Below, piece after piece: positions 37,592 to 45,987 of a stretch of 64,000 bases of DNA; the stretch's first letter is position 1, and each line of letters begins with the position of its first letter. A program made the position numbers and the translations under genes. The stretch is from contig NZ_MCIA01000015.1 of assembly GCF_003609635.1 (NCBI RefSeq), forward strand, positions 1 to 64,000. Reading direction: 5' to 3'. The stretch is from Lacrimispora algidixylanolytica (GTDB taxonomy: Bacteria > Bacillota > Clostridia > Lachnospirales > Lachnospiraceae). The notes beneath the pieces were generated by a model. It saw only the letters and a list, made by a program, of their open reading frames with translations, did not search any database and was not told where the DNA came from.

Positions 37592-37753
37592 ATGCCATTA
37601 GATATTAAAACATTTTGGGGGATTGAAGGAGAGCCAGTTGTGGTAGGTATCGCCCGGTTTAATCATATAGAAGTTGATGTAAACAATACAGAAAGTAGCT
37701 TTGGCACTATATTTGAAGCGACATCTATGGATGCCATCTGTAGCATTTTTTGA
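37592..37753 (+). CDS. Small ORF (53 aa), unrecognised
   Basis: ATG 37592 follows AGGAG with 7 bases between. The peptide starts MPLDIKTFWGIEGEPVVVGI and ends in SMDAICSIF. No family recognised; no membrane or signal segment. The later part of the neighbourhood is debris, so this may be the front end of a truncated gene. Confidence 0.35.
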   Translation: MPLDIKTFWGIEGEPVVVGIARFNHIEVDVNNTESSFGTIFEATSMDAICSIF

Positions 37754-37892
37754 CACCAATGTCTTCGGGAACATAAACATCATCAAAGCAATCATTCGAC
37801 ATTATCACCAAATAGGAGGCGAAACCATCGTGGATATTAGTTCTAACAATGTTTTTGTAACACTATCCATTTCAATCAATATACTGCTATCC

Positions 37893-37963
37893 TGAGATCG
37901 TACAACTGGAAGAGCGCTTGAATGGCAATCAAGAGATTATGGGCTCAAATCCCACTATCTCCA
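37893..37963 (+). pseudogene. tRNA-Ala(GGC)-like remnant
   Basis: The anticodon arm CTTGA ATGGCAA TCAAG is perfect, with anticodon GGC. The T-arm is TGGG CTCAAAT CCCA and the acceptor is GAGAT/ATCTC. The D-arm (TACAACTGGAAGAGCGC) lacks about three bases of its 5' strand relative to the usual TAGCTCAGCTGGGAGAGC, and the outer acceptor pairs do not match. The gene is probably a dead tRNA, perhaps a scar of integration at a tRNA gene. Confidence 0.6.
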
Positions 37964-38271
37964 CTTAAACCGTTCAAAGCACGTTGAAGCTGTCCTGATG
38001 CTTATCCAAACAATATGCTAATTCAAATGGTCTTGCGCGTAATAGGAGCCTGTGTTTTTCTGTTTTGTTGTAATTAGTAAATGTTTTCTTCTAAATGATT
38101 TAAAAGAGGCTTCTCCCGAACTATTTATAGAAAAGTAAATACTTATCAAAAAGGTTTCTTATATCACACATTTTTTCTGTATTAATAGATATAGACATTA
38201 AGAGCCAAAGCAATGAATCTGATGATAAAAAGGTAAATTTGTCAAAGAGGGACAGTGATTAGGTATCGAAC

Positions 38272-38334
38272 TTGACATTATATTGAATTAGTGATATATT
38301 AGATGTGTCAGCACTCTCTAATTGCGAGTGCTAA
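38272..38334 (+). promoter_or_regulatory. Strong promoter with CIRCE (HrcA) operator
   Basis: TTGACA (38272-38277), 17 bases, TATATT (38295-38300), followed by TCAGCACTC N9 GAGTGCTAA (38308-38334). The latter differs from the CIRCE consensus TTAGCACTC-N9-GAGTGCTAA by one base. In Firmicutes HrcA binds CIRCE and represses groESL or hrcA-grpE-dnaK; neither is present here. Confidence 0.9.
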
Positions 38335-38360
38335 CAAAATGCAAATAAATAGAGCTAATA

Positions 38361-38393
38361 AAAGTCACTTTGTATAAAAGTGGCTTTTTTTTA
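38361..38393 (+). terminator. Terminator-like hairpin after CIRCE
   Basis: AAGTCACTT pairs with AAGTGGCTT (one G-T pair) around TGTATAA-type loop bases, followed by eight T. It starts only about 30 bases after the CIRCE element, so transcripts from that promoter would be very short unless readthrough occurs. Confidence 0.7.
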
Positions 38394-38473
38394 ATAAATT
38401 ATTTGATACTATCACGATTTCAATTAATTAAATATATCTAATAAAATGAAGTAAGGGAAAGAGGTGATTATAA

Positions 38474-38587
38474 ATGGGAGATAAAAATCCAAAGAAGCTG
38501 CTAAAGAAGAAAAAAGTTAATAAAGATTCTGTACTTTCGGACGTTGCAGTAGAAACAGTAGCAGCAAATAAAACGAAGAAAAAATAA
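38474..38587 (+). CDS. Lys-rich micro-protein (37 aa)
   Basis: ATG 38474 follows AGAGGTGATT. The peptide begins MGDKNPKKLLKKKKVNKD, continues SVLSDVAVETVAANKTKKK and ends at TAA. It is very basic (about 14 Lys of 37), with a short neutral helix in the middle, suggesting RNA, ribosome or polyanion binding. I believe similar MGxKNPKK micro-proteins occur in other bacteria but cannot verify that here. It lies 28 bases before the glycosyltransferase operon and behind the CIRCE promoter and its terminator. Confidence 0.6.
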   Translation: MGDKNPKKLLKKKKVNKDSVLSDVAVETVAANKTKKK

Positions 38588-38615
38588 TAAAATAAAACGA
38601 AAGCGTGGTACTTAT

Positions 38616-40163
38616 TTGAAAATAAAAAGAGTATTAGTTGGAAGCCCGGTTTATCAAAAAACAAAAATTTTGGAGGCATTTTTAACGTCACTAAAAAATC
38701 TTAAACGTAATACTATTTCGATTGACTATATGTTTGTTGATGACAATATTGATGATAAATCCAGTCAGTTGTTAGCTGGCTTTGAAAGAGAAGAATCCAA
38801 GGTTATTATCATTCGAGGTAAGGAATTGGGAGTGTATGAGTGTAATGACGAATCTCATCTATGGGACGACAACTTAATGTTAAAAGTAGCAAATTACAAA
38901 AATTCTATCATTAATTACGCAATAGACTATAATTATGATTATCTGTTTTTTGTGGACTCCGATTTGGTTTTGCATCCTAATTTGATAGAGCATTTGAAAA
39001 TTCAAAATAAGGATATAATTTCTGAAATATTTTGGTCTCAATGGCATATAAACAGACCTTTTGAACCAAATGTTTGGATGTTCGATGAATATGATTTGGT
39101 TCCTAAGAAATTAGGCGAAGTCTTAAGTGATAAAGAGATGGAAATACGACAAACAAAGTTTTTAAACCAGCTTAGGATACCTGGCGTGTATGAAGTGGGC
39201 GGATTGGGAGCGTGCACATTGCTAAGCAGAGCTTCATTGGTGAAAGGCGTTAATTTCGAGCAAATTAAAAACTTAACCATACATGGTGAAGACAGATTCT
39301 TCTGTATACGTGCAGCTGTACTTGGCATTGAACTTTTTGTTGATACTACTTATCCAGCATATCATATTTATAGAGAGACAGATTTAGCTGGAGTTGAGGA
39401 ATATGTGAAAGATTGCGAAGCTGACCTTGCCTTTGTACGTCAATATAAAGAAGAAGGAAATAAAATCACTCTTTCCATGATAGTAAAAAATGAAGCAGGA
39501 CGTTACCTCAAACAGGTGTTAGAAAGTTTAAAGGGACATATTGATGAAGCTGTTATCATAGATGACGCAAGCTCAGATGATACAATAAATATGTGTAGAG
39601 ACATACTAAAAGAAATTCCAGTGCATTTGATACAAAATGATAAATCAATGTTTGCGAGTGAGATCGAACTTAGAAAAAAGCAGTGGGATGAAACTGTAAA
39701 AACAAATCCGGATTGGATTTTAAACATAGATGCTGATGAAATATTAGAAAATAATTTTTGGGAAAATGCAAAAAAGCTCATTAATGACCAGGATTATGAT
39801 TTGTATTGTTTTAGACTATATGATATGTGGAATGAAACTCAATATCGAGAAGATAAATATTGGAATGCACATAGCATTTACAGACCATTTTTAATGAGAT
39901 ATCAACCTGATTTTAAATATATATGGAATGAAGCAGCACAACATTGTGGAAGATTTCCTATCAATACTTCTTCTATTCCAAAGGCAACATCGGAATTCAG
40001 AGTAAAACATCTTGGCTGGGCAACGCCAGTCGATCGAGAAGAAAAGTATAAAAGGTATCAGCTTTTAGATTCGGATGCTATATTTGGAATTAAGGAACAA
40101 TACGATTCCATCCTAGATTCCAATCCCAATTTAGTAAAATGGGATGAGGACCAAAAACAATGA
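38616..40163 (+). CDS. Two-domain GT-A glycosyltransferase
   Basis: 515 aa from TTG 38616; no in-frame ATG nearby. The N-terminal domain (1-270) has a family-2-like GT-A fold with VGSPVYQKTKILEAFL, MFVDDN and the DxD in FFVDSDLVLHP. The C-terminal domain (283-505) is a second GT2 domain: LSMIVKNEAGRYLKQVLESL, VIIDDASSDDT and DxD in ILNIDADEIL, then WNEAAQHCGRFP. No membrane segments. The product probably adds two sugars or builds a surface glycan on lipid or protein. The next glycosyltransferase gene overlaps by four bases. Confidence 0.85.
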   Translation: MKIKRVLVGSPVYQKTKILEAFLTSLKNLKRNTISIDYMFVDDNIDDKSSQLLAGFEREESKVIIIRGKELGVYECNDESHLWDDNLMLKVANYKNSIINYAIDYNYDYLFFVDSDLVLHPNLIEHLKIQNKDIISEIFWSQWHINRPFEPNVWMFDEYDLVPKKLGEVLSDKEMEIRQTKFLNQLRIPGVYEVGGLGACTLLSRASLVKGVNFEQIKNLTIHGEDRFFCIRAAVLGIELFVDTTYPAYHIYRETDLAGVEEYVKDCEADLAFVRQYKEEGNKITLSMIVKNEAGRYLKQVLESLKGHIDEAVIIDDASSDDTINMCRDILKEIPVHLIQNDKSMFASEIELRKKQWDETVKTNPDWILNIDADEILENNFWENAKKLINDQDYDLYCFRLYDMWNETQYREDKYWNAHSIYRPFLMRYQPDFKYIWNEAAQHCGRFPINTSSIPKATSEFRVKHLGWATPVDREEKYKRYQLLDSDAIFGIKEQYDSILDSNPNLVKWDEDQKQ

Positions 40164-41425
40164 AAATTGAAAAAAAGAAGATAAATGTTGGTGTGGGTTT
40201 CGTAACAGGACGAAAAAATTTTAAAAATGTTGTAAAAACTTATGTCGATAACTGGAATGAATCCGGACTGATTGATAATAAAAAAATTGCTATCCATTTG
40301 TTTGTAGCATATGATTTAAAGTATTACAGAACAAAAGTGAGCGATTATAAAATCACAGATGATGAGATATTGACGTTGGTGGATTCCGCTTATTATTTAG
40401 GAAATTCTGCAATAGCAAATGAAGTACAATTTCTGGTTGAAAAAGATGTCATCACCTTAAAAGAAGCGAAACTGATCTTTGGTGAAGGTTATGCGATGAA
40501 AAGAAATGCAGTTTTATATTTTGCTTTAAAAAACAAAATGGACTATCTCATTTTCCTTGATGATGACGAATATCCAATAGCAACGATTAAAATTAACAAT
40601 AGTATTGTTTGGAAAGGTCAAGAAGTCTTATCAACGCATATTAACAATATAAAATATGCTGATATGACACATGGGCATCATTGCGGTTATATTTCACCAA
40701 TACCTCAGTTGGATTTTAACGAAAAGCTTTCCGAAAACGAGTTTAGAATTTTCATTGAGTCCATAAGCAATGATATTATTAACTGGGACTCAATAAAAGA
40801 AAAGATGAAGGATGGCGGCGTTACCTATGCCAACCTTGATATTATTAATAGCGATACAGTTGAAACAGTTAAAGAAGTAAATGGAATGAAATTTATTTCG
40901 GGTGCTAATCTGGGCTTTAATCTCAAAAATCTTGATAAATTATTTCCGTTTTATAACCCACCGGGAGCAAGAGGAGAAGATACCTTTTTAAGTACCTGCA
41001 TTGGCGAATGTAATATAAGAAAAGTACCTTGTTACACCTTCCACGACGGTTTCTCTAATTATGAGCATTTACTTCTAGGAGTACTTCCTAACAAATTAAA
41101 AGCTTTGAAAGCAGATTCAGGGGCTAATTCAATGAGATTTTTAAAAGCTTCCATAGGCTGGATTAGATACAAGCCGCTTTTGCTTTATATTACTCAAAGA
41201 GATAATTATGAAGCTGAAATAAAAAAAATGAAGGATAACTTATCTATAGTTATCCCAAAGGTTTGTAATTATTTTGAAAATGATCAGTTTAAAAATATAC
41301 TAGAAGAACTTGAATTTTATCACTCACATGTTGAACAACACTATAGAGATTTTGAAAATACAAAATTGGCATGGCTGAAGGTAATTAAATTTCTAAAAGT
41401 TAATGAAAATATATCAAAAAAATGA
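40160..41425 (+). CDS. GT-A-type glycosyltransferase-like protein
   Basis: 421 aa, start ATG 40160 overlapping the previous stop. Cytoplasmic. The DxD motif is in YLIFLDDDEYP (residues about 133-143). The entry VGVGFVTGRKNFKNVVKTYV, and later GMKFISGANLGFNLKNLDKL and PGARGEDTFLS, have the layout of sugar-nucleotide-dependent transferases with a late ED pair as catalytic base. It is divergent from common GT2 enzymes, so the family is not named. It acts with the neighbouring transferase and epimerase. Confidence 0.75.
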   Translation: MKIEKKKINVGVGFVTGRKNFKNVVKTYVDNWNESGLIDNKKIAIHLFVAYDLKYYRTKVSDYKITDDEILTLVDSAYYLGNSAIANEVQFLVEKDVITLKEAKLIFGEGYAMKRNAVLYFALKNKMDYLIFLDDDEYPIATIKINNSIVWKGQEVLSTHINNIKYADMTHGHHCGYISPIPQLDFNEKLSENEFRIFIESISNDIINWDSIKEKMKDGGVTYANLDIINSDTVETVKEVNGMKFISGANLGFNLKNLDKLFPFYNPPGARGEDTFLSTCIGECNIRKVPCYTFHDGFSNYEHLLLGVLPNKLKALKADSGANSMRFLKASIGWIRYKPLLLYITQRDNYEAEIKKMKDNLSIVIPKVCNYFENDQFKNILEELEFYHSHVEQHYRDFENTKLAWLKVIKFLKVNENISKK

Positions 41426-41476
41426 AATAAAAAAATGAACAAATGATCTGACAACACAAAAGGAGGGAATAGCAGA

Positions 41477-42580
41477 ATGAAAACCGTTATGCTGGTCTTT
41501 GGAACGCGCCCCGAGGCAATTAAGATGTGTACTTTGGTGAATGAGTTGAAATCTCGAAAAAAAATAAAAACAATAGTTTGTGTATCTGGACAGCATCGTC
41601 AAATGCTGGATCAGGTATTGACAGTTTTTAATGTAGTACCTGATTACAATTTGTCAATTATGCAGGATAATCAGACGCTATTTGATATAACAACTAACAT
41701 TCTTAATCGCATTAAAAGCATTTTAGAAGAAGTTAAACCTGATTTGGTATTAGTACATGGCGACACTTCTACTACTTTTGTAACTGCTCTGGCTTGCTAC
41801 TACCTGCAAATTCCGGTTGGACATGTTGAGGCTGGACTTAGAACTTATAATATTTTCTCCCCATATCCGGAAGAGTTTAATCGTCAGGCAGTCGGTATCT
41901 TAGCAATGTATCATTTTGCGCCCACGGAATTATCTAAAAATAACTTGATTCATGAAGGGAAAGTCCCATCAACGATTTATGTGACTGGAAACACTGCGAT
42001 TGATGCACTAAAAACTACGGTGAGAGAGGACTATACTCATGAGCAGCTTACGTGGTCAAAAGATAGCAGACTCATCATGTTGACTGCTCATCGCAGAGAA
42101 AATCTTGGAGAACCACTTAACAATATATTCAGAGCAATAAAGAGAATTGTCGATGAGACGCCAGATATCAAAGTGCTCTATCCTATTCATATGAACCCAG
42201 TGGTGAGAGAAGCGGCCAATACAATCCTTGGTAAACATGATAGAATAAGAATAATCGAACCAATCGATGTTTTGGATTTTCACAATTTTCTTTCAAGATG
42301 TTATTTAATATTGACTGATAGCGGTGGAATACAAGAAGAAGCACCAAGTCTGGGAAAGCCAGTTCTGGTTATGCGTGATACAACAGAACGGCCCGAGGGC
42401 ATAGCTGCCGGCACTTTAAAACTGGTTGGAACAGATGAAGGAGTAATCTATAAAACATGTAAACAGCTCCTTGATGATAAAGCTGAGTATGAAAAAATGA
42501 GTCATGCGAGCAATCCATATGGTGATGGGCATGCAAGTGAAAGAATAGCTGATATATTGGAGAAATCATTTGGTTATTGA
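41477..42580 (+). CDS. wecB: UDP-N-acetylglucosamine 2-epimerase (non-hydrolysing)
   Basis: 367 aa, AGGAGG, ATG 41477. All family blocks are present: FGTRPEAIKM (entry), SGQHRQML, HGDTSTTF, GHVEAGLRT, FNRQAVGI, TGNTAIDAL, TAHRRENLGEP, DSGGIQEEAPSLGKP and RDTTERPEG. The enzyme converts UDP-GlcNAc to UDP-ManNAc for cell-wall linkage units, teichoic acids or glycans. Next to two glycosyltransferases, it suggests a ManNAc-containing surface glycan. An equivalent name is mnaA. Confidence 0.95.
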   Translation: MKTVMLVFGTRPEAIKMCTLVNELKSRKKIKTIVCVSGQHRQMLDQVLTVFNVVPDYNLSIMQDNQTLFDITTNILNRIKSILEEVKPDLVLVHGDTSTTFVTALACYYLQIPVGHVEAGLRTYNIFSPYPEEFNRQAVGILAMYHFAPTELSKNNLIHEGKVPSTIYVTGNTAIDALKTTVREDYTHEQLTWSKDSRLIMLTAHRRENLGEPLNNIFRAIKRIVDETPDIKVLYPIHMNPVVREAANTILGKHDRIRIIEPIDVLDFHNFLSRCYLILTDSGGIQEEAPSLGKPVLVMRDTTERPEGIAAGTLKLVGTDEGVIYKTCKQLLDDKAEYEKMSHASNPYGDGHASERIADILEKSFGY

Positions 42581-42669
42581 AAGGTTACGATTTAGATATG
42601 TGCGAATGGATGAAAACGGTAAAATTGCAGGGTTTCACCACAAGAAGTTATAGCTTTTGAGTGAAAAAT

Positions 42670-42731
42670 GGGGCTAAAAAATGCGATTTTTAGCCTTATT
42701 TTTTGGCTCTTCCACGGATGACATAGGGTAT
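42670..42731. repeat. Dispersed hairpin repeat, copy 2; also terminator after wecB
   Basis: GGGCTAAAAAATGCGATTTT pairs TAAAAA with TTTTTA inside GGC..GCC and is followed by a T-run. It should terminate the glycosylation operon. The following GGCTCTTCCACGGATGACAT matches copy 1 near 16821-16840. Confidence 0.6.
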
Positions 42732-42757
42732 AATGAGAGAAATGTTTCTTTAATAGT

Positions 42758-42935
42758 CATTTGGTATAGAAAGAAAATAAGTCACGGTATAGCGTTTTTA
42801 TAGTCCATTCTCCCCTTGACACTCTTACCATTGCTTTATTAAAAGACACAATGTTTCTGTGAACATCGACAGTCGTAAGCGCACAAATTTCCGAACGACG
42901 GGACGTGCAAAAACGCGGCGAGGAAAACAACTTTT
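42758..42935 (-). pseudogene. Tyrosine recombinase (integrase) fragment
   Basis: The minus strand reads, in one frame, CTSRRSEICALTTVDVHRNI, then VSFNKAMVRVSRGEWTIKTL and YRDLFSFYTK, stop. This is the start of the phage-integrase catalytic domain: the catalytic Arg in the TGxRxxEICAL motif, then the D(V) and NKA.VR..GEW.IK strands. The His-x-x-Arg and Tyr motifs are gone. It sits beside the peptide-exporter module and suggests that an integrated element once ended here. Confidence 0.7.
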
Positions 42936-42977
42936 AACATTTCCTTGTCCTGCTTAAAATGTTCCATAAGCATTTCG

Positions 42978-45137
42978 TTATAACCCTTGTTCACTCCAAA
43001 GCTTAAAATAGATCCCCTTTTTGTTTATTAATTCATTATGGCTACCTTCTTCAACAATATTACCTTTATCTATAACATAAATACTATCACACTGCTTAAT
43101 CGTACTTAATCTATGTGCAATTATAATTGTAGTCATTCCACTAACACATTCCTCTAGCGTTTTTTGTATCGCGCTTTCTGTTAACAAATCTAAATTTGAT
43201 GTTGCTTCGTCCATTATCACTATGTCTGGTTTTTTTAACAATGCCCTTGCAATTGATAAGCGTTGCCGCTGACCACCAGATAAGTTCATTCCTCTTTCTT
43301 CTAATACAAAATCATAGCCTGCGTGTAAACTCATAATGTAATCGTGTATCTGAGCTTTCTTACAGGCACTTATCATATCATCATATGTTACGTTCTCGTA
43401 AGCAAATTCTAAATTGCTCCTTATTGTTCCGGTAAAGAAAAATGAATCTTGTGATATATAGCTTATTCTATCTCTTAAAATATCTCTGTCTATATCATTT
43501 ATATTATATGTGTTAATGCTAATTTTCCCATCTTTAATTTTATAGAACCCCATTAATAATTTTGCAATGGTTGTTTTTCCAGATCCGCTTTCGCCTACTA
43601 GTGCAATTTTTTGTCCTTGCTTAATATGAATATTTACATTATTTAAAATGTTATCTTTAAAACCATAAGCAAAATCAACAAGCTCTAATACAATATCACC
43701 ATATAAGCTATTAGGTTTTTCAGTTTCTTCTCCTTGTTTTTCCAGCTCTAGATCTAAAATTTCTCCTAAGCGGTCACTTGCTACAATTGCCTCTTGAAGA
43801 TGAGGTTGTAGGTTTATTATTCTACTGATCGGCTCAATAAAATATGCTAAAAGAACATTAAAGGTAATAAGTTCACCAATGGTTATTTCATTTTTTAAAA
43901 CTAAGCTCCCTCCAAACCATAGTAAAACAACAGCAAAACCTCCGCTGACTACACCCATTAGGGATTCCTGAACATTATATGTTAATCCCTGAGTAAAACC
44001 ACTTTTTATTAACTTTAGAAAGTTACTTTTTGTTTTGTCTTTTACAAGATCTTCTCTATTGTACGCTTTAATCGTTTCTATTCCCTCTAATGATTCGACT
44101 AAATAAGAAGTTAAAACTGCATTATCTTCCATTACTTCTAAATTTACTTTTTTCAACTTATTCTTGAATAAAACGATGAATATCATGTAAAGAGTAATTG
44201 GGATAAAACAAAGGAAAAATAATTTGCTATTTTTCATATAAAGGATTACCCCTCCGATAATTGACATCAATGTATCAATCATAAGAGTCAACGTCACTTG
44301 AGAAATAACATTTCTTATTTTATCTCCATCTCTAAATCTGGATATAATTTCACCGACTTTTCTAGTAGAAAAGAAGTTCATAGGTAAATTAACAACATGA
44401 TTATAATATCCTAACATAAGCGGTATATCTATTTTCTGAGCCATATATAGTAATAATATTTTTCTTAGAAATTCAAATAATACTTTGAAAATGGACAATA
44501 TTAACATTGATATAGAAAGTATGTGTAAGCCAGACAGAGTTTTTCTGGGTATTATATTGTCTATTAGTATTTGATAATACAGAGAACCAGCTAGTCCAAA
44601 AGCTGTAACTAAGATGGAGGCAAAGAAGATGCCCAAGAGTAACTTTTTTTGTACAAATATTAAATTCCAAAAACGATTATAAATGCTCTTCGTTTGATTT
44701 CCTTTTCGAAATCTTATTGTGGGGGTCATTAGAATTAGGATACCAGTCCATAATTTGAAAAAATCATCTGGCTTATAACGAATGATACCTTTCTCAGGAT
44801 CCGCAACTGTGATATAGTTATTCGTTATTTTGTGTATAACTACAAAATGAAGTAACATTTTATCCGTTATAATATGGGCAATAAGTGGTACCTGTAATGA
44901 ATTAAAAAGCTCGTTTTTATTGTTTGTACGAACTCCCTCTGCTTGAAACCCTAGTTTTTCAGCTGCCTGAATCATACCAAAGATGGAAGTTCCTTCTAAA
45001 TCAGTTTCCGATAGTACTCTTATTTTTGAAACTGGTAGTTTTAATCCATAACTTTCACATATTGTAGCCAAACAAGCGGGACCGCAGTCACGCAAATCTT
45101 GCTGTCTTATACAGGGATATTTAGTAATGTATTTCAT
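42978..45137 (-). CDS. Peptidase-containing ABC exporter (C39 peptidase - ABC), bacteriocin type
   Basis: 719 aa. The N-terminal C39 cysteine peptidase (1-140) has Cys18 (QQDLRDCGPAC), His97 (LLHFVVIH) and Asp113 (VADPEKG), all intact. Six TMs lie between about 160 and 440. The ATPase covers about 480-715, with Walker A GESGSGKTT, Q-loop YISQDSFFF, signature LSGGQRQRLSIARALL, Walker B IVIMDEATSNLD and H-loop IIAHRLS. Such proteins cut double-glycine leaders and export the mature peptide in one step. The likely substrate is encoded 110 bases upstream on the same strand. Start ATG 45137 with AAGGAAGG upstream. Confidence 0.95.
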   Translation of the reverse strand: MKYITKYPCIRQQDLRDCGPACLATICESYGLKLPVSKIRVLSETDLEGTSIFGMIQAAEKLGFQAEGVRTNNKNELFNSLQVPLIAHIITDKMLLHFVVIHKITNNYITVADPEKGIIRYKPDDFFKLWTGILILMTPTIRFRKGNQTKSIYNRFWNLIFVQKKLLLGIFFASILVTAFGLAGSLYYQILIDNIIPRKTLSGLHILSISMLILSIFKVLFEFLRKILLLYMAQKIDIPLMLGYYNHVVNLPMNFFSTRKVGEIISRFRDGDKIRNVISQVTLTLMIDTLMSIIGGVILYMKNSKLFFLCFIPITLYMIFIVLFKNKLKKVNLEVMEDNAVLTSYLVESLEGIETIKAYNREDLVKDKTKSNFLKLIKSGFTQGLTYNVQESLMGVVSGGFAVVLLWFGGSLVLKNEITIGELITFNVLLAYFIEPISRIINLQPHLQEAIVASDRLGEILDLELEKQGEETEKPNSLYGDIVLELVDFAYGFKDNILNNVNIHIKQGQKIALVGESGSGKTTIAKLLMGFYKIKDGKISINTYNINDIDRDILRDRISYISQDSFFFTGTIRSNLEFAYENVTYDDMISACKKAQIHDYIMSLHAGYDFVLEERGMNLSGGQRQRLSIARALLKKPDIVIMDEATSNLDLLTESAIQKTLEECVSGMTTIIIAHRLSTIKQCDSIYVIDKGNIVEEGSHNELINKKGIYFKLWSEQGL

Positions 45138-45185
45138 CTTTTTCCTTCCTTGGATTATATGTACTTCATAAATATAATTATTTTT

Positions 45186-45217
45186 AAAAAGCTGATTTCA
45201 TATGAAATCAGCTTTTT
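45186..45217 (-). terminator. Intercistronic hairpin between peptide and exporter genes
   Basis: AAAAAGCTGATTTCA pairs perfectly with TGAAATCAGCTTTTT around a two-base centre. On the minus strand it ends in a T-run. It lies between the precursor gene and the exporter gene, so it should let most transcripts end after the peptide, giving more peptide than exporter. Confidence 0.75.
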
Positions 45218-45246
45218 GATTTTAAAGTGTATATGAAAATATATAC

Positions 45247-45438
45247 TTATCTAAATTCTACACTAAAGACGTTCCAACTTGGATTCTCATTTTGTGTGAG
45301 ATTTCTATAATGTGTAGCTTCCCCTTGTGATCCAAAGTTAAAATTGAAATATACTAAATTTCCATACTGGTCATAAGCCTTAAATCCCCAGCCACCTCCA
45401 ATAATATTTCTTTGTTCCTGAATTGATAATTTCTGCAT
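45247..45438 (-). CDS. Double-glycine leader peptide (candidate bacteriocin or pheromone)
   Basis: 63 aa, ATG 45438 with GAAAGGAAG upstream. Residues 1-15, MQKLSIQEQRNIIGG, form a classic ComC/class II bacteriocin leader (hydrophobic positions L4, I6, I12 and I13; Gly-Gly at 14-15). The predicted mature peptide is 48 residues, beginning GWGFKAYDQYGNLVYFNFNF and ending in NPSWNVFSVEFR. It has no Cys, is rich in aromatic residues and Asn/Gln, and is close to neutral. It does not look like pediocin (no YGNGV) or a two-peptide GxxxG bacteriocin. It is presumably processed by the adjacent C39 exporter. No immunity gene is recognised. Confidence 0.85.
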   Translation of the reverse strand: MQKLSIQEQRNIIGGGWGFKAYDQYGNLVYFNFNFGSQGEATHYRNLTQNENPSWNVFSVEFR

Positions 45439-45987
45439 AGTTAAGTACTTCCTTTCGTTTTTATTTGGATCTTTTTAATGTATATTGCCTAAACACAAAT
45501 ATATGTTAAAAATTCTTTAAACACATCTATTTGCAAGTGAGTTATTATGTAAAATCTATGTTATATTTAATAAAAAAGAAATATTTATTGATGAATACAC
45601 AAAAATAATTTATAAAATCTACATAGATGGAAAAATGTCAAGAAACATCAAATAATAAATAAAAATAATATATTTAATCATAATCTTATGATAATATCAT
45701 GGTGTTAATATATAAGTGTGGACACGAAAAGTTTAACACGTTAAAACACCAAAATAAAAGGTCCGTGAATATTCCAAAACGCTATCTAATATACGGATGA
45801 AGTTAAAATACAAATAGTAGATTTATCGTAAAGTTCATCAATTTTATAATGTGTAATCTTTCATAGTCATAGAAATAGTGCTGGTTTGTCGCGGTTGGTG
45901 GTGCATATTATAAATATTGCTCTTCTGGCGTGACTCAATAATAAAATAATCTCGTTTTTGGTATCAAGAAAAAGGAAGGATAATACG
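45439..45987. other. AT-rich gap upstream of the peptide gene
   Basis: About 550 bases. The part adjoining 45439 must hold the leftward promoter; direct near-repeats (ACATATATTT, ATACATTAAA) lie there but match no site I know. The right part carries the ribosome site AAAGGAAGG for the next ORF. No immunity-type ORF found on either strand. Confidence 0.4.
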
